Source: Ettlia oleoabundans
Lineage: Eukaryota > Chlorophyta > Chlorophyceae > Chlamydomonadales
Reading direction: 5' to 3'
Assembly: GCA_019693395.1 (NCBI GenBank)
Contig: JAAMXP010001632.1
Span: 1 to 64,000 of the forward strand
DNA: 64,000 bases
Positions 36,649-47,899 of this stretch are shown in pieces. Every line of letters begins with the position of its first letter. The first letter of the stretch is position 1. The notes beneath the pieces were generated by a model, which was given only the letters and a program-made list of their open reading frames with translations, had not been told where the DNA came from and did not search any database. Made by a program: the position numbers and the translations under genes.

Positions 36649-39600
36649 CTACCCTTCATCATGTACTGTTTTACCCAATACCATTCGTACCGCTGCAGTA
36701 ACCCCGCCCAAAACTAGGCAGGGAGTTGCAACACACCTGGGAGGAAGAGGCGCCATGTTTGCTCCAGATGCCATGCCATGCGGCGGTGCGCGCTGCGGCG
36801 GCATCGGCGCTCCACGCCCCGGCGCCCCGCCAGTGCCGTTACGCTCGTCATCTGACTCTCCAGCCAGGATCTCGTACTGCTGCCCTCCTGTGCCGTACTG
36901 CACTACGTCAGCCTTGAGATGGCCCCAGTCGACAGCGCCGTCGTGCGCAACGCCCGCTGATGCACCGATGGGTTGCTGGCCCTGCGTAGAGCAAAGGCGC
37001 AGCGGGGGCGACGGGGTCAAGTTGTTTGGTTTCTTGTTGGGGCGGGGCGGCGTGGGCTGGCTGGCAAATCTAGGGCAGGGGCACCCCAGCTGGTGCCTTG
37101 AGGACCAAGGAGAGATCCTCGCAAGTCTGGACCAACTTATGGCGGCTGTCAATGGCATCCCAAACGTCCCTGCCGCACCATGCAACGCTTCTTTGATTTT
37201 CTGACCAGATCAACCAATCACTAGGCGCTGCCCCTTCTTTGCCACCCAAAGTACAAAGCGATACACCCCTGGCTTCTGCCACCCAAGCTCATAGCACAAA
37301 GAAAGCAGCTTGGCGTGCCTGGAAGCTGCCGGCGCCATCACCGCCCCGCGGCCGGTACTTTGTATTGGCGGAGTCGAGGTCGGCGCCATCGCTCTGGCTG
37401 ACGTACTTGATGCTGCACCCAATCTGCAGGCAGCGGTTCATGGCAACAGCACTGAAATGGGCAGGCTGGTAGCAATCTGGGGGTTGTGGACCCCTGTTGG
37501 CAGAGGGGGGTCAGAGGGAGGCAGCAGCAGCCGGGCCGCCAGATCAGGAGGGGGACAGTGCGAGGCAGACTAAGCACGCCTGGCACCACCAATGCTGGAC
37601 CTGGGTGAGTAGCTGAAAATCAAACCGCACCCTGGGCTGCTTTCGGGGTGCAGGGCTGTCCGCGTGAGCCAATGAGAGGGGTGGCGGCTGCAGCCTGCCA
37701 GCTGAACCCGCCCCGGCGGCAAGGTGCGCATGTGGGTGTCTGCGATAGGTAGGTTTAGCCCCTCACCTTGGGCCCACGCTCGTCCTGTGTGATGTCCACA
37801 ACCTTGACAAACACTGAAGCGCAAAAACATGGCAATTTTGGTGGTGATTGCTGTTGGTAGGGTTGAGGAAGATACACAACATCGATGGGTGTATTAACAT
37901 CACAAGGTATATGCCACCAACGCTCAGCGCACCAGTCACCACACTGCTGCACACCATGGCTCTTAACCCACTTGCCCACCCCAAATCAACCCACCCACCT
38001 GGGTCTCCCACAGACAGGATCTCCCCAATCTCCTTCACCTTCACCTCATCTGAGTCCTCACGCGCAAAGCTGAGGTGGTCGCTAATCTGGGAGGAAGGGG
38101 AAAAGAAAGAGACAGAGGGAGGGCCGGTGATTTGTCATGTGGCGGCAGAAACAGGCAGCTGCTCCAATCAAGGGCAACCTACTAATAGAGTCATATTCAC
38201 TCTCCAAGATGTGCTGTCCACCCAATTATCAGCTAAGGACTAGCATGCACAACCGCCAACCACCCACTTGCCACTTGCCAACCACCTCTCTCAAAGGAAC
38301 CACCCATTCCACCCGTTCCCAATTATTTCCATGAACCACACCTCCCTTGTCCAATCCACGTGTGTCTCACCTGCGAGAAGTGCACCAGCCCGTACTTGCG
38401 GTACCCCTCCAGCTTCACAAACACGCCAAACGGACGCACCTGCTGCACGGCTGCAAAAGGCAGCGGGAGCAAGGCGGGCGCAGGCGGTGGAGCAGGTGGA
38501 AAGGCAGACGGGAGGCACCGTCTGGGACTCTTTTGCAGGGAGGCAGGAGTCAGGATGAACGAAGCGTTCCAATGACGAGCTGACTGCTGTATCAATTTCA
38601 AGGCTGATCCCTGTGCAGACCACGACTTTCCCATCTTCCTTGTTGGCAGAAAGACCCCTCGGCGCTTGCCTGCCCGGTGTATTGAGTAGAGCTCTGGCGG
38701 TTGGTCGCTATCACGCCCGCCGCCACCGCCTGGTCCCCCGCCTCCTCCCCCAGGGCCGCCACGCCCTGCACCACATCACACAACAGATACAGTGGAGGGG
38801 AGGCCGTTTAGGGCCAGCTTCTGTGGGCAACACAACGTTGACACCACCACCACAACCACCCATCGCCACAACAAACCCAGTTCCCTGCAGCCCGCCACCC
38901 AGGCATGCACCCCTACCTGCCACTGCCACGGTTTTGTCTGCATCCAATCAACAGCCAAACACCCTGTTCAAAAGGAAGGTAGCTAGCAACCTAAACATAA
39001 CCCACCTGCCATTGCCAGGGTGTTATCTGGATCCAGGTCACGCCCATCCTCCTGGCTCACCGCCCGCATGCTGGCAGCCAGCTTGATGCCCTGGGGCCCT
39101 GGCCCCTCCTGCCGCACCTCTAAGATCTTCACCCACACCTGAAGTGCACGGGAAGACGAGTGCCACGGTGGTAAGTACAGCCAGGCAAAACGAATGACAG
39201 CACGTAAAACAAGGGAAGGCGGCAGGCAGGTTGGTGCAAAGGGGGCGGATAGGGTAGCCACCCCACATCCCCCATTCCCACCCTGCATTTCGTTAAACAC
39301 CCGCCATAGCTCTCCCGTCCATGCGTCGGCCTGTTGCCGCTACTACACTGCGCAACAAGTCTGGCTGCTCAGCTGTCTGTGCCCTACCTGCTCCCCGCGA
39401 GGCAGGAAAAACTCCAGGGCCTTGACCTTCATCTCATCGTCATCCTCACGCCCAAAGTGAATGTCCTCAGATACCTTCGGTAGCAGGGGATGGATTCAAG
39501 GGTAGGAAGAGCATCGATAACGGGCCAGGAGGGTGGTTTAAGAGAAGATGTCAAGAGTAGGTGGGTGCCTAGGGTGAGGCAGAGGGTGGGTGGGGTGGGG

Positions 39601-40639
39601 GTGGGAGGGGGATGGGGGGGGGGGCTAACTTCCACACATTTGCAGAAGGCAGCATGCCAGGCGGCCAGCGAGATGTTTCTCAATTATGAGTTTGCAATCT
39701 ATCCCAGTCACCCAGGCGCCCACCTGCGTGTGGTGCACCAGGGCCTGCTTGCGGTATCCGGGCAGCTCGACAAAAGCGCCAAAGGGTCGCACAGACACGA
39801 CACGGGCGCGGTGGATGCTGCCCGCCTCGGGAGGCGCATCTGCGGACGGGCCAGGCAGTGCTGTCTTACACATGAGAACCAACTGGAGGATGCACGGTTT
39901 GTGCTGGGCAGCAGCAGCGGGCACAACAGGGAAATATATGAACTGCAGCGCAAAAGGCGAGCGGTGCAGCAGCGACAGGACAGCTATATATGCACGACAA
40001 CAGGGTAATGTCCAAACTTGCTGGCATAACAGTCTAGTGCCTGCCCCACCTGATTGTGGCATTCGCTGGGGTGGTGGGGGCCGCATTCCCGACCTGGGCT
40101 CCTCCCAGCGACTGCTGTGGTCCCTGGGTGGCAGTGGAGAGCGGCTGCCCCCACGCCTGCCGCCATACCCCCCGCCTCCTTCACCGCCACGCCATGGCGG
40201 GGACCGGCTGCTGCTGCGCCGCCTGGCGTACCCGCGGCTGGGTGTCGAGCGATCCCGGCGCCTTGGCTGTGACTGCTCCCTGCGAGAGTCTGCTGCAGGA
40301 AGCCGCAGACAGCAAAGGGTGGGAGTCGAGCCCGGCAACGATGTGGGACACCTGCGTGCCAGGCTGCAACAGCACACATGATTTCATATATTTCCATGTC
40401 AGTTGCACGCGCGTGCCATGCAGTGCACCTCTATCGTAGCGTCCCCTGCTCCTGCTGCGGCTGCGGGATCGCCGGCGGCGCTCTTCGCGGTCACCATTCT
40501 GCCGCCGCCGCTTGGGCGGGCTGGCACGCCGCCTGCCGCGGGGTGACTCGGATTGGTCTCTCTGTTCTATCTGGCGATCGCGACTCTTGCTGCGACTCCT
40601 AGATCTGCTCGGGTTGCGGTGCCCCTCCCAGCGGTCCAT
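36649..40639 (-). CDS. RS-domain protein with two S1 RNA-binding modules
   Basis: Start MDRWEGHRNPSRSRSRSKSR opens an Arg/Ser domain of about 110 residues (RRRSRSRSRSRGRYDRG) with a Gly-rich stretch, as in splicing factors. Two S1 modules follow, each over several exons. First: ARVVSVRPFGAFVELPGYRK, ALVHHTQ, VSEDIHFGREDDEMKVKALE, VWVKILEVRQEG and KLAASMRAVSQEDGRDLDPD. Second: VRPFGVFVKLEGYRKYGLVH, FAREDSDEVKVKEIGE, VFVKVVDITQDERGPKVR and IGCSIKYVSQSDGADLDSAN. The S1 form with a conserved ...D-DLDP/S-N end is that of ZCCHC17 and DHX8-type proteins. A C-terminal segment DWGHLKADVVQYG and an acidic patch (ESDDERN) precede a Pro/Met-rich tail. The last intron and stop are approximate. Role inferred: pre-mRNA or rRNA processing in the nucleus. 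Confidence 0.82.
39582..39625 (+). repeat. G-rich tract in an intron
   Basis: Runs of three to twelve G separated by single T or A bases on the plus strand (C-rich in the transcript of the S1 gene). The spacing fits a G-quadruplex-forming motif on the non-template strand. Confidence 0.7.
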
Positions 40640-41237
40640 CACGGCCGATGGACTAACACCGCTAGTAGATAGCAGGTACAAACTAACAAAGGCGCTAACA
40701 ATCGAAAACAGGGGCAAAAGCTCGATTAGCTGTGCTCAACCGTCTCCTTTCCACGACGCCCGTTACCTCCCGCCGCCCCGCCACCCCGCATCACTAGCCG
40801 TGTTTCAATTGTATTGTGGGCAATCTCGTATTGACGTAAGCTTTTGGCAGCTATATAAATGTTCGCGCACATCAAACTTGGGTGCAGCAAGGACCGGTAT
40901 AGCACGAGTCACCCTACTGTTGCCCTTGACGGTTGGCACTGCTAGGAGCAGGTGCATCCTGCGTGCAGGAGTAAATGAATCTTGGGCTGGTCAAGTTTGC
41001 TTCCCTGAATATACCATCACTTCCAAAAATATTTTCCAACAATTGGTGGCCGGTTTAAAGAAGAACCTGCCAACTGCTGATGAGGCGCTGCCTTGCCATC
41101 CTTCGCCGCTGTACTGCCGCCACTGCTGGGAAGGACCCCAGGTGCCGAGAAACTGCTGGCAGCACGGAGTGGCTGCTGACTGCAGTTGATCTTGACATTA
41201 TGTGTGTTTAGCGACGAGCGAAGTGGTGTTGCGAAAT
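40640..41237. promoter_or_regulatory. Divergent intergenic region with TATA-like element
   Basis: 598 bp between the S1 gene (-) and ZW10 (+). A TGACGTAA element (40832-40839), resembling a bZIP-binding CRE site, is followed by TATATAAA at 40853-40860 on the plus strand. The spacing suits a core promoter for ZW10 with a long leader, but this is inference. Confidence 0.4.
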
Positions 41238-44200
41238 ATGGAGGGCTTGCTAATAAGTGAACAACAGACAAGCGCTCTCCTGCAGCGATTATTCGAGGTG
41301 CCAGATGACTCAGGAGCAGAGGTACGGGCACCGCCGTGGGTTGCGATCGTAGGGCGCCATGATCGCTGGACGGTAGTGGGCCTGAGTGGCCGACGATGCT
41401 TCAAAGTTGGCCTTTTGGCATGCGCATCATGCGATGGTATTGCAGCTGAAGGCGACTGGCACCATCACCAGCCGGCGTCAAGTGTTGCCTGGCCTGGCGG
41501 CAGGATACAGCAGCGAACAGGCCAGCAAGCCCAGCTTTTGTTGCAGGCTTTACTGTAGACCCATTGTGTATGGATGATCCCTTGCAGGGCTTGACGTCAT
41601 CCGCTTTGCAGGAGTTTCTGCACAAAGTGGATGTGCGACGGGAAGAGGTGAATGAGTCAAACGATGCAGCAGCTTGATCCAACACACCCCGGCCAGCGTG
41701 GTCGGTTGCTGATGACATGCTGTCTGAGCCCGATTTGTTGTTCTAGTATAGGACACCAAGTTGCTGGCTGGTTAGTCCCTCTGCAGGTGCTGCTGACGCT
41801 ATATGCCAATGTGGCTGAGCGCATGGCAGGCGATGCATATGGGGACGAGGAGGGTGAAGGGGAACCAGCAGGTCATGCGGCTGACTCAGGTGCCGCACGC
41901 CAGCTCGACGCTGCAGCTCTGGAAGCGGAGGCAGCATTCAGCTCCGCTCTGGCTCAGCTGCAGGGGGAGCAGCACGCTGCATTGGCTGCGGAGGATTCAG
42001 CGGTGGCACAGATTGCTCAGCTGGGTGCTCAACATGCGGCTGTGCTAGCGGCGATGCAGGAGACGGCGGCGGCAGCGGCTTCGGTTCGGGTGGCTGCTGA
42101 GCTTCACCAGCGGCTGGCAGATTTCGATGCAGCAGTGGCAGCTGGAAGCTATTCGGAAGCCGCCTGGATTGCACTGGAGCTGCAGAAAGCGGTACAAGCG
42201 GTACCTGGCAGCGATGACATGGCGGCAGCCGTTGCTGCGCGCGTGCAGCCGCTGCAACAGCAGTTGCTAGAAGGCGTGTACGGCTGCTGCACGATTGACC
42301 CCGGCAGCCGTATGCCTGTGCTGATTCCCTCTTCAGCAACAGAACAGCAGCAGCAGCAGCAGCCGGGTCAGGAGCATCCGGCTGCCAGCGGCGTCAGTAC
42401 CGCCAGTGCTGCAGCTGGCACTGCAGCCACAGCGTCCATGCTGGCGGAGATTTGGAAAGCGCTGGAGGTGTTTGGCCTGCTGCCCCAGGCCCTGCAGCAG
42501 CTATCAGCGTACTTCTTAGAGCACTCGGTGCAGCCTATTCTGGCATCAGGTGAGGCGGGCAGACTGTTCCTTGTTTTCTGCCGTGCCCAGCGTTTGTCGC
42601 ATCTTACGAGTGGACAGTTCTCACTGCCAGCACCTTCATGAGTGCAGCCAAATTTGCCGCATGTTCTGTGCAAGCCCCCAGCGCTCTCCATTGCCTGCCA
42701 CTCATCACGACCTGACTGCCACCCTATGCTGCCACCCCCACCCTCTCCATCCACCTTCCGCAGAGCATGACCCCAGCCTCATCACCGACAGTCCCGCCGG
42801 CAGCGTGGCCAGCAGCAACCTCAGCCGTGCCACCACCATGGGCGGCGGGCGCAGTGGTGGCAACAGCATGGAGCGACTACTTTACAAAGCGCTGCGAGGG
42901 CTGACAGAGCAGGTGCGTGACTGCGTGGGTGGGGAGAGTAACCTATAGTGTTTGAGAGTAGCTCCTTCAGATTTATCGGCACTACTGCCGTGGCATGGTG
43001 CCTTGTCTTGTCTCTCGCTTTGACATTTGGCATATTGATTCGTCGTCTTCACTACAAGCCGATGTCTACACCAGGGCCAGCGAGCTAAACCAAAGCACTG
43101 ATTTGCTATGTGGCTGCCTGCAGGTGCTGGGTGGTCAGGAGGAGTATGCCGAGCAGCTGGGGGCGGTGCTGTGGCCGCAGCTGGCGGCGCTCTACATCAC
43201 AGCCAAGCTCAACCCCATACAGCCACAGAGCGACGCAGAGGTGGGTGACCCGATGCTTTGGCAGTGGCTATGGCACAGTTGCCTGAGAAAGCGCCCATGC
43301 AGGGTGTCACCGACTGCCCATGGTCCATGTCACATACTGCTAGGGTTATTGAAGGACGCTGTCGCTTCCTGACGCCCTCCCATCCCTTGGATCTGTCCCC
43401 TGTGCCTTGATGCAGGTTGAGGCCTACAGCCGCAAGTCGGCCCTGGGGGGCAAGCTGGAGCAGAAGGCGGTTAAACTGCATCTGCTGCCCGGTAAACTTT
43501 GATGCGCTTTGCCTGGTTGCACCCCGCCGCCAGCCTGTGTCGTTCTGCGTGTTCGTGGATACATCTTGTTATGCAGTAAGGGATGCCTTACTTCATGTCT
43601 GTTAGATGCGGGCACCTTCGCATTGCCAGCTTATTTCATGTGCAAGCTGATCTGTGGGCCCTTCCCAATGCTGTTTGCAGCTGAGCGTGAGGGGCCCATC
43701 AGCCGCTACATCAAGCACACGCTCAACAAGTTCCTCAACCAGCGGCGCAACAGGTGTGGTGGGGTTGGGCGCTTAGTAGGATGCAAAGAATTGGCCAGAG
43801 AGGCTGACAGGCAGTGCTGTATGACTGTGCCTGGACCTCCAGATGTAAGCCTTCCCATAGCTAGGGCCTGTTTGTGTCAGAATCAGTACAACTCTGGAGG
43901 TTCAAGCCAGTTTGCTTGAATGCCTTGCTTTTGCGCGAGTGCCGCAGATTCATTGCCACCGCACGGAAACTGCTGCTTTCCCCAGCAGCCCAAGAGGCGG
44001 TGACCGTTGGGGTGCCTCGCCGCATTACAGCAGCCGACACGCCACGTGGCGCCAGCCGGTCGCTGTTTGGTGCGCACCACCCGCACCATGGAGCAGCAGC
44101 AGGCAGCAGCGGCAGCGGCGCGGGTGGGGGTATAGAAGAGGAGGATGCATTGCTGGCTGGTGGAGAGTTTGCAGTCAGGTGAGGCTGAGTGTGGCTTCTA

Positions 44201-47180
44201 CACTCAAGGCATGCCATATGTAGATGAGTGGTTTTGTTGAGTTTTTCACCTTTGACGGCTTTGCGGGGGAAAAGTCAAGTGACCTTACCTTACTCTCCAG
44301 CTAGATCATGCGCACAGCGCTAATGCGAGTACTTTTGGCCCACTTATCCCACCATGTGCCTCCCTGCAGCAAGGCGGCGCAGGGAGCGGTCAACTTGATG
44401 CGAGAAGCGCTGACCGAGGCTGTGCGCTCAGGTGTGCTGCCTGACGCTGCTTCTTACTGCTATAGTTGGGTTGTGGTGCGGACACCTTGGCGCAGGCATT
44501 CTGGTGCAGGCATTGCTCGTTTGGCGAACTCATTGCTTTCAATAGCTGTGCTGTTTTGTTACACGATGCTACTCATTCCACGCGAAAACGTCAGCATTCG
44601 TGCCTCTTGTCCCGCCATCTGCAGGCAATACCGCCCTGGCGCAAGCCATGTGCGGTGCGGTGGTGGACGTGGCGGCGATGATGGTGGCGCTCCCTCCCCC
44701 CGCAGCAGCAGCACGCAGCGGCAGCAGCAACGGTTTGCCTCCACACCCGGCAATGGCAGCAGAGCAGCAACAAGCGGCGGCAGCGTCGGAGCAGCAACGA
44801 CAACTGCTGCTGCTGCCATACCCTGCAGCATTGCGGCACAACGATTGCCACTACGTCTATCAAGCAAGCCGCTGCCCTTTTACTTGATTTGCTCGCAAAG
44901 AGGCATGCATTGTTGCTTCCTGCCTTGATCTGCTGCCCAACTTGCTGGCTGGAAGCTTCGGCTGCGTACGAAGAGTCAGGGTGCTAAACTCCGACAGATC
45001 GTTTACTGGCTTACCCCTCTTGCCTCTACCATCCTGCCTTGAGTCCTCCTCACGTGCGCATTCGTGCTTTCTCTCCCCTCCCCCTGCAGGCCCTGTGCAA
45101 CCTGCCGTACCTGTTTGCTCCCCGCCTGCAGCAGCTGGTGCACCGCAACCTCAACTTCATCAACCCCGCCACACGTGTACGGCACACGGGGCAGGACACC
45201 CTGCAAGCAATGGTGCGTTGACCCAGGAGGCCGGCTGGTGCCAGCTGTGCAAGGGACAGGGCTTGGTTGTTGCATGGTCGTTTGGGGGATCTTCATGGGT
45301 TGGGAGCATAGCTAGCTTTGCTGGGTATACATACAAAATTCAACCTGCACTTTGAAGGTAGAGTCCAGCAGTAAATCATTCAATTACAGGCTCCCCTGAA
45401 GTCCGTCTCCACTTGCCCCCAATTTTGCTTGCACCTGCCATGCGAGCAGGCTGCTGCGCAGGAGGCTGAGCTGCTGGGGGTGGTGGAGGAGCTGAGGCGG
45501 TTTGCGGGGTTGGATGCAGACGGCAAGGCAGGCATCAGGCAAGCATGGTGACAGTGTTTGAAGCTTGCTGCATCGATGTACGGAGTACCTCCCTTCATGC
45601 CACTGCTGGGATGCCTTGCGCCTGTGAGCCGCTTACCACGCTTGAGCCTTCCTCCTCCTGCCCCACCCTGCCCGAAATGCGCAGGTGTCGCAAAGCGGTC
45701 CAGCAGCTGCTTCACGCTTTCCGGCGCCTGGGCGGCGTGCTGCGCGGTGTGCTGGCCCCTGGTGTGCTGGTTGATGTGGCGGCTCAGCTCATACAGAGCG
45801 TTTGTGGGCAGATCATAGGTGCGCCCGCTGCAGCTGTAGGTGATGCTGATAGATTATGGGATGTACCCAGGCTGACTTTTCAGATGCACAGCCTTGGAGT
45901 TTGGCTGAACCAAGAGCTGGCTAGCTGAGAGGCAGCAGTGGGTTTGGTCTGGCAGCCTTTTGCCCACCAGCGGACGTCAGCCAACCTTAACCTAGCTGCT
46001 GGCTCGGCTTGTGCTGTCGCAGTCCCACTCACCGATTCCGTGCAATGCATGACCAGCCCCACCAAACTGCATTCCAAAGCCCCCCTCGTGCCCCACCCCT
46101 CCCACACCTCACAGATGACATCATGTCACTCCCAGACATCTCAGTGGACGAGTCTGAACAGGTGCACAGCTGCCTGTGGTGCCAGCCCGGCATTGGCCTG
46201 ACTGCCTTCAGGCCGGCCACCATGTGTCCCTGCAAGTCCGCTTCTCTGTTCCCCACCCCTCAGTCAGTGCACTCTTGTTACTTTTTTCCTTTCCTTCCCA
46301 TGCCATGGGAGCAGATCCCTGCCATCCTGGAGCCCCTCACCACTGGCGTTCGTGATGCGGTGCTGCCGCCGCCAGCCAGCGGTGGCCAGGAAGCGTCATC
46401 CGCTGCGGTGAGCGGCGTGGGTGTGGATGATCTGGCAGCGGCGCTGGAGGAGCGCACCCCTGCGGTCATGAAGCTGCGGGTGAGGTGCTGTGGTGTGGAC
46501 AGCAAGGAAGTGTTGAGTGACGTGGTGTCGTTGATAGGGAGACGGGAGCCGCCGGGCAAGGCATGTGATGGGCAGTTTGAATGAGACTGCCTGGCTCATT
46601 GGTCATCTGATCACAGCATTGTTGACTCGCGCACTGCGTGCTGACACAGTAAGCTGTACTGCCTCCATGATGAGTGGCACATACCGTACTGCCTCTGTAC
46701 TTGCAGGAGCTGTGTGAGCTGCTGGACATCCGCATGGTGGAGATACGGCGGCGCTGGCAGGAGGGGCGCCTGCAGGCACTGGGATTCAGGTGTGCACTGC
46801 CCCTTCTGCCTGAGGGTGTGGCTGATTCACCGGTCCATTAGTCAGGCTCGACAGACCTATGCCATGCTATGCCATACCCGGGGTTAATACGGCTGCTTCA
46901 AATCGATGGCAGCTTGGCTGGCAGCTGGTGCACCCATGGCATGTTGCGGGTCCACCCATGTCATGTGGCGGGCAGATTCGCCCTTTGCACCAGTACTGTG
47001 ATCTCGCTGATCCCTTCGTGTCCTGCATTGCTGCTGCTGTCCCGCCTGTCCTGCTGTTGCAGCGCTGAGGAGGTGTCGCACCTTGTGGCTGCATTGTTTG
47101 AGGACACAGACCTGCGGCGAGACTTCTTGGGCCTACTGGCAGAGCAGCTGGACGAAGAGGAGGCTGCGGGGCTGCTGTGA
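41238..47180 (+). CDS. ZW10: ZW10 homologue (Dsl1/NRZ tethering complex subunit)
   Basis: Subunit of the NRZ/Dsl1 complex that tethers Golgi-derived COPI vesicles to the ER, and in animals a kinetochore protein. Start MEGLLISEQQTSALLQRLFE; second exon GLTSSALQEFLHKVDVRREE. A long coiled-coil exon follows (EAEAAFSSALAQLQGEQHAA, RVAAELHQRLADFDAAVAAG). Later landmarks: LAEIWKALEVFGLLPQALQQ; the ZW10 core EEYAEQLGAVLWPQLAALYI; GPISRYIKHTLNKFLNQR; FIATARKLLLSPAAQEAVTV; LCNLPYLFAPRLQQLVHRNL; the highly conserved SLPDISVDESEQIPAIL; and the end EEVSHLVAALFEDTDLRRDF. About fifteen exons. Inserts in animal-poor positions are Ala/Ser-rich. No oddity in the reading frame. Confidence 0.9.
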
Positions 47181-47899
47181 GGCTCTCCCACTGCCGCCAA
47201 GCTCTTGCCCTAGGTAAACAGCCCAGTCTTCAATCAACACTTCAAGTGCATGCTCATTCTAAGTGACTAGCGCACGAATACTCTGGTCACACTTTGTCCA
47301 ACCCTGTGCGGACCCAGACCGTGCCTGAGACGGTGTGTCAGCCATTGCCAACCTTGGATCTGCTTCTGTAGCCCTTCTATCTGGCCAGTGGTGATCAGCC
47401 AATCGCAGTTGCCTGACAGTGTCCTCCCTTCCGACGCATCGATCTCAGGCACCTATAGACTGTTGATCCTTGCCCAGCAGCCTTTTGGCAGCTGTACCCA
47501 GCTGTGGTCAGCTAGCCTGAGGGCGAGAGTGCGTGGCTCAGCGGCCTTTTTAGTCCAGATCAAATTGCGTGTCTCTGACACCTGGCACACTGGGAGAAGA
47601 ATCTGCACCTCTCTCAGGCCCTCCAAACATCTGGTCGTACTCCCCCATCAACAGCGCCCATGGGCAGCAGCACCCAGCCGCCAACCGCCGCCCTGCCACC
47701 CTGTGGTGGCAAGACGTGCAGTGCTGCCCTGTCGGACAGCGTCCTCTTTGTGCTAACCATGCAGTCACAGTTGCAAAGGGTGCCAAGGGAGGCAGCAATG
47801 GGCCAAGAGTGAAGAGCGTGTCCATGCCACGGTAGAAAGGATCTTGCTCCCTAGTTTAGAGCATTTGGCTTGCCTGGGCCACCATCATCTGAAATCACC
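47181..47899. other. Intergenic region upstream of the MYND gene
   Basis: 719 bp between ZW10 and the MYND gene, both on the plus strand. Open frames of 80-120 codons exist on both strands (for example 47569-47835 +) but overlap each other and show no splice support or recognisable motif. Confidence 0.45.

Noticed and set aside
47550..47835. Overlapping open frames on both strands
   Set aside because: GC-rich algal DNA gives many such frames; neither shows a codon pattern, motif or splice junction suggesting a real gene.
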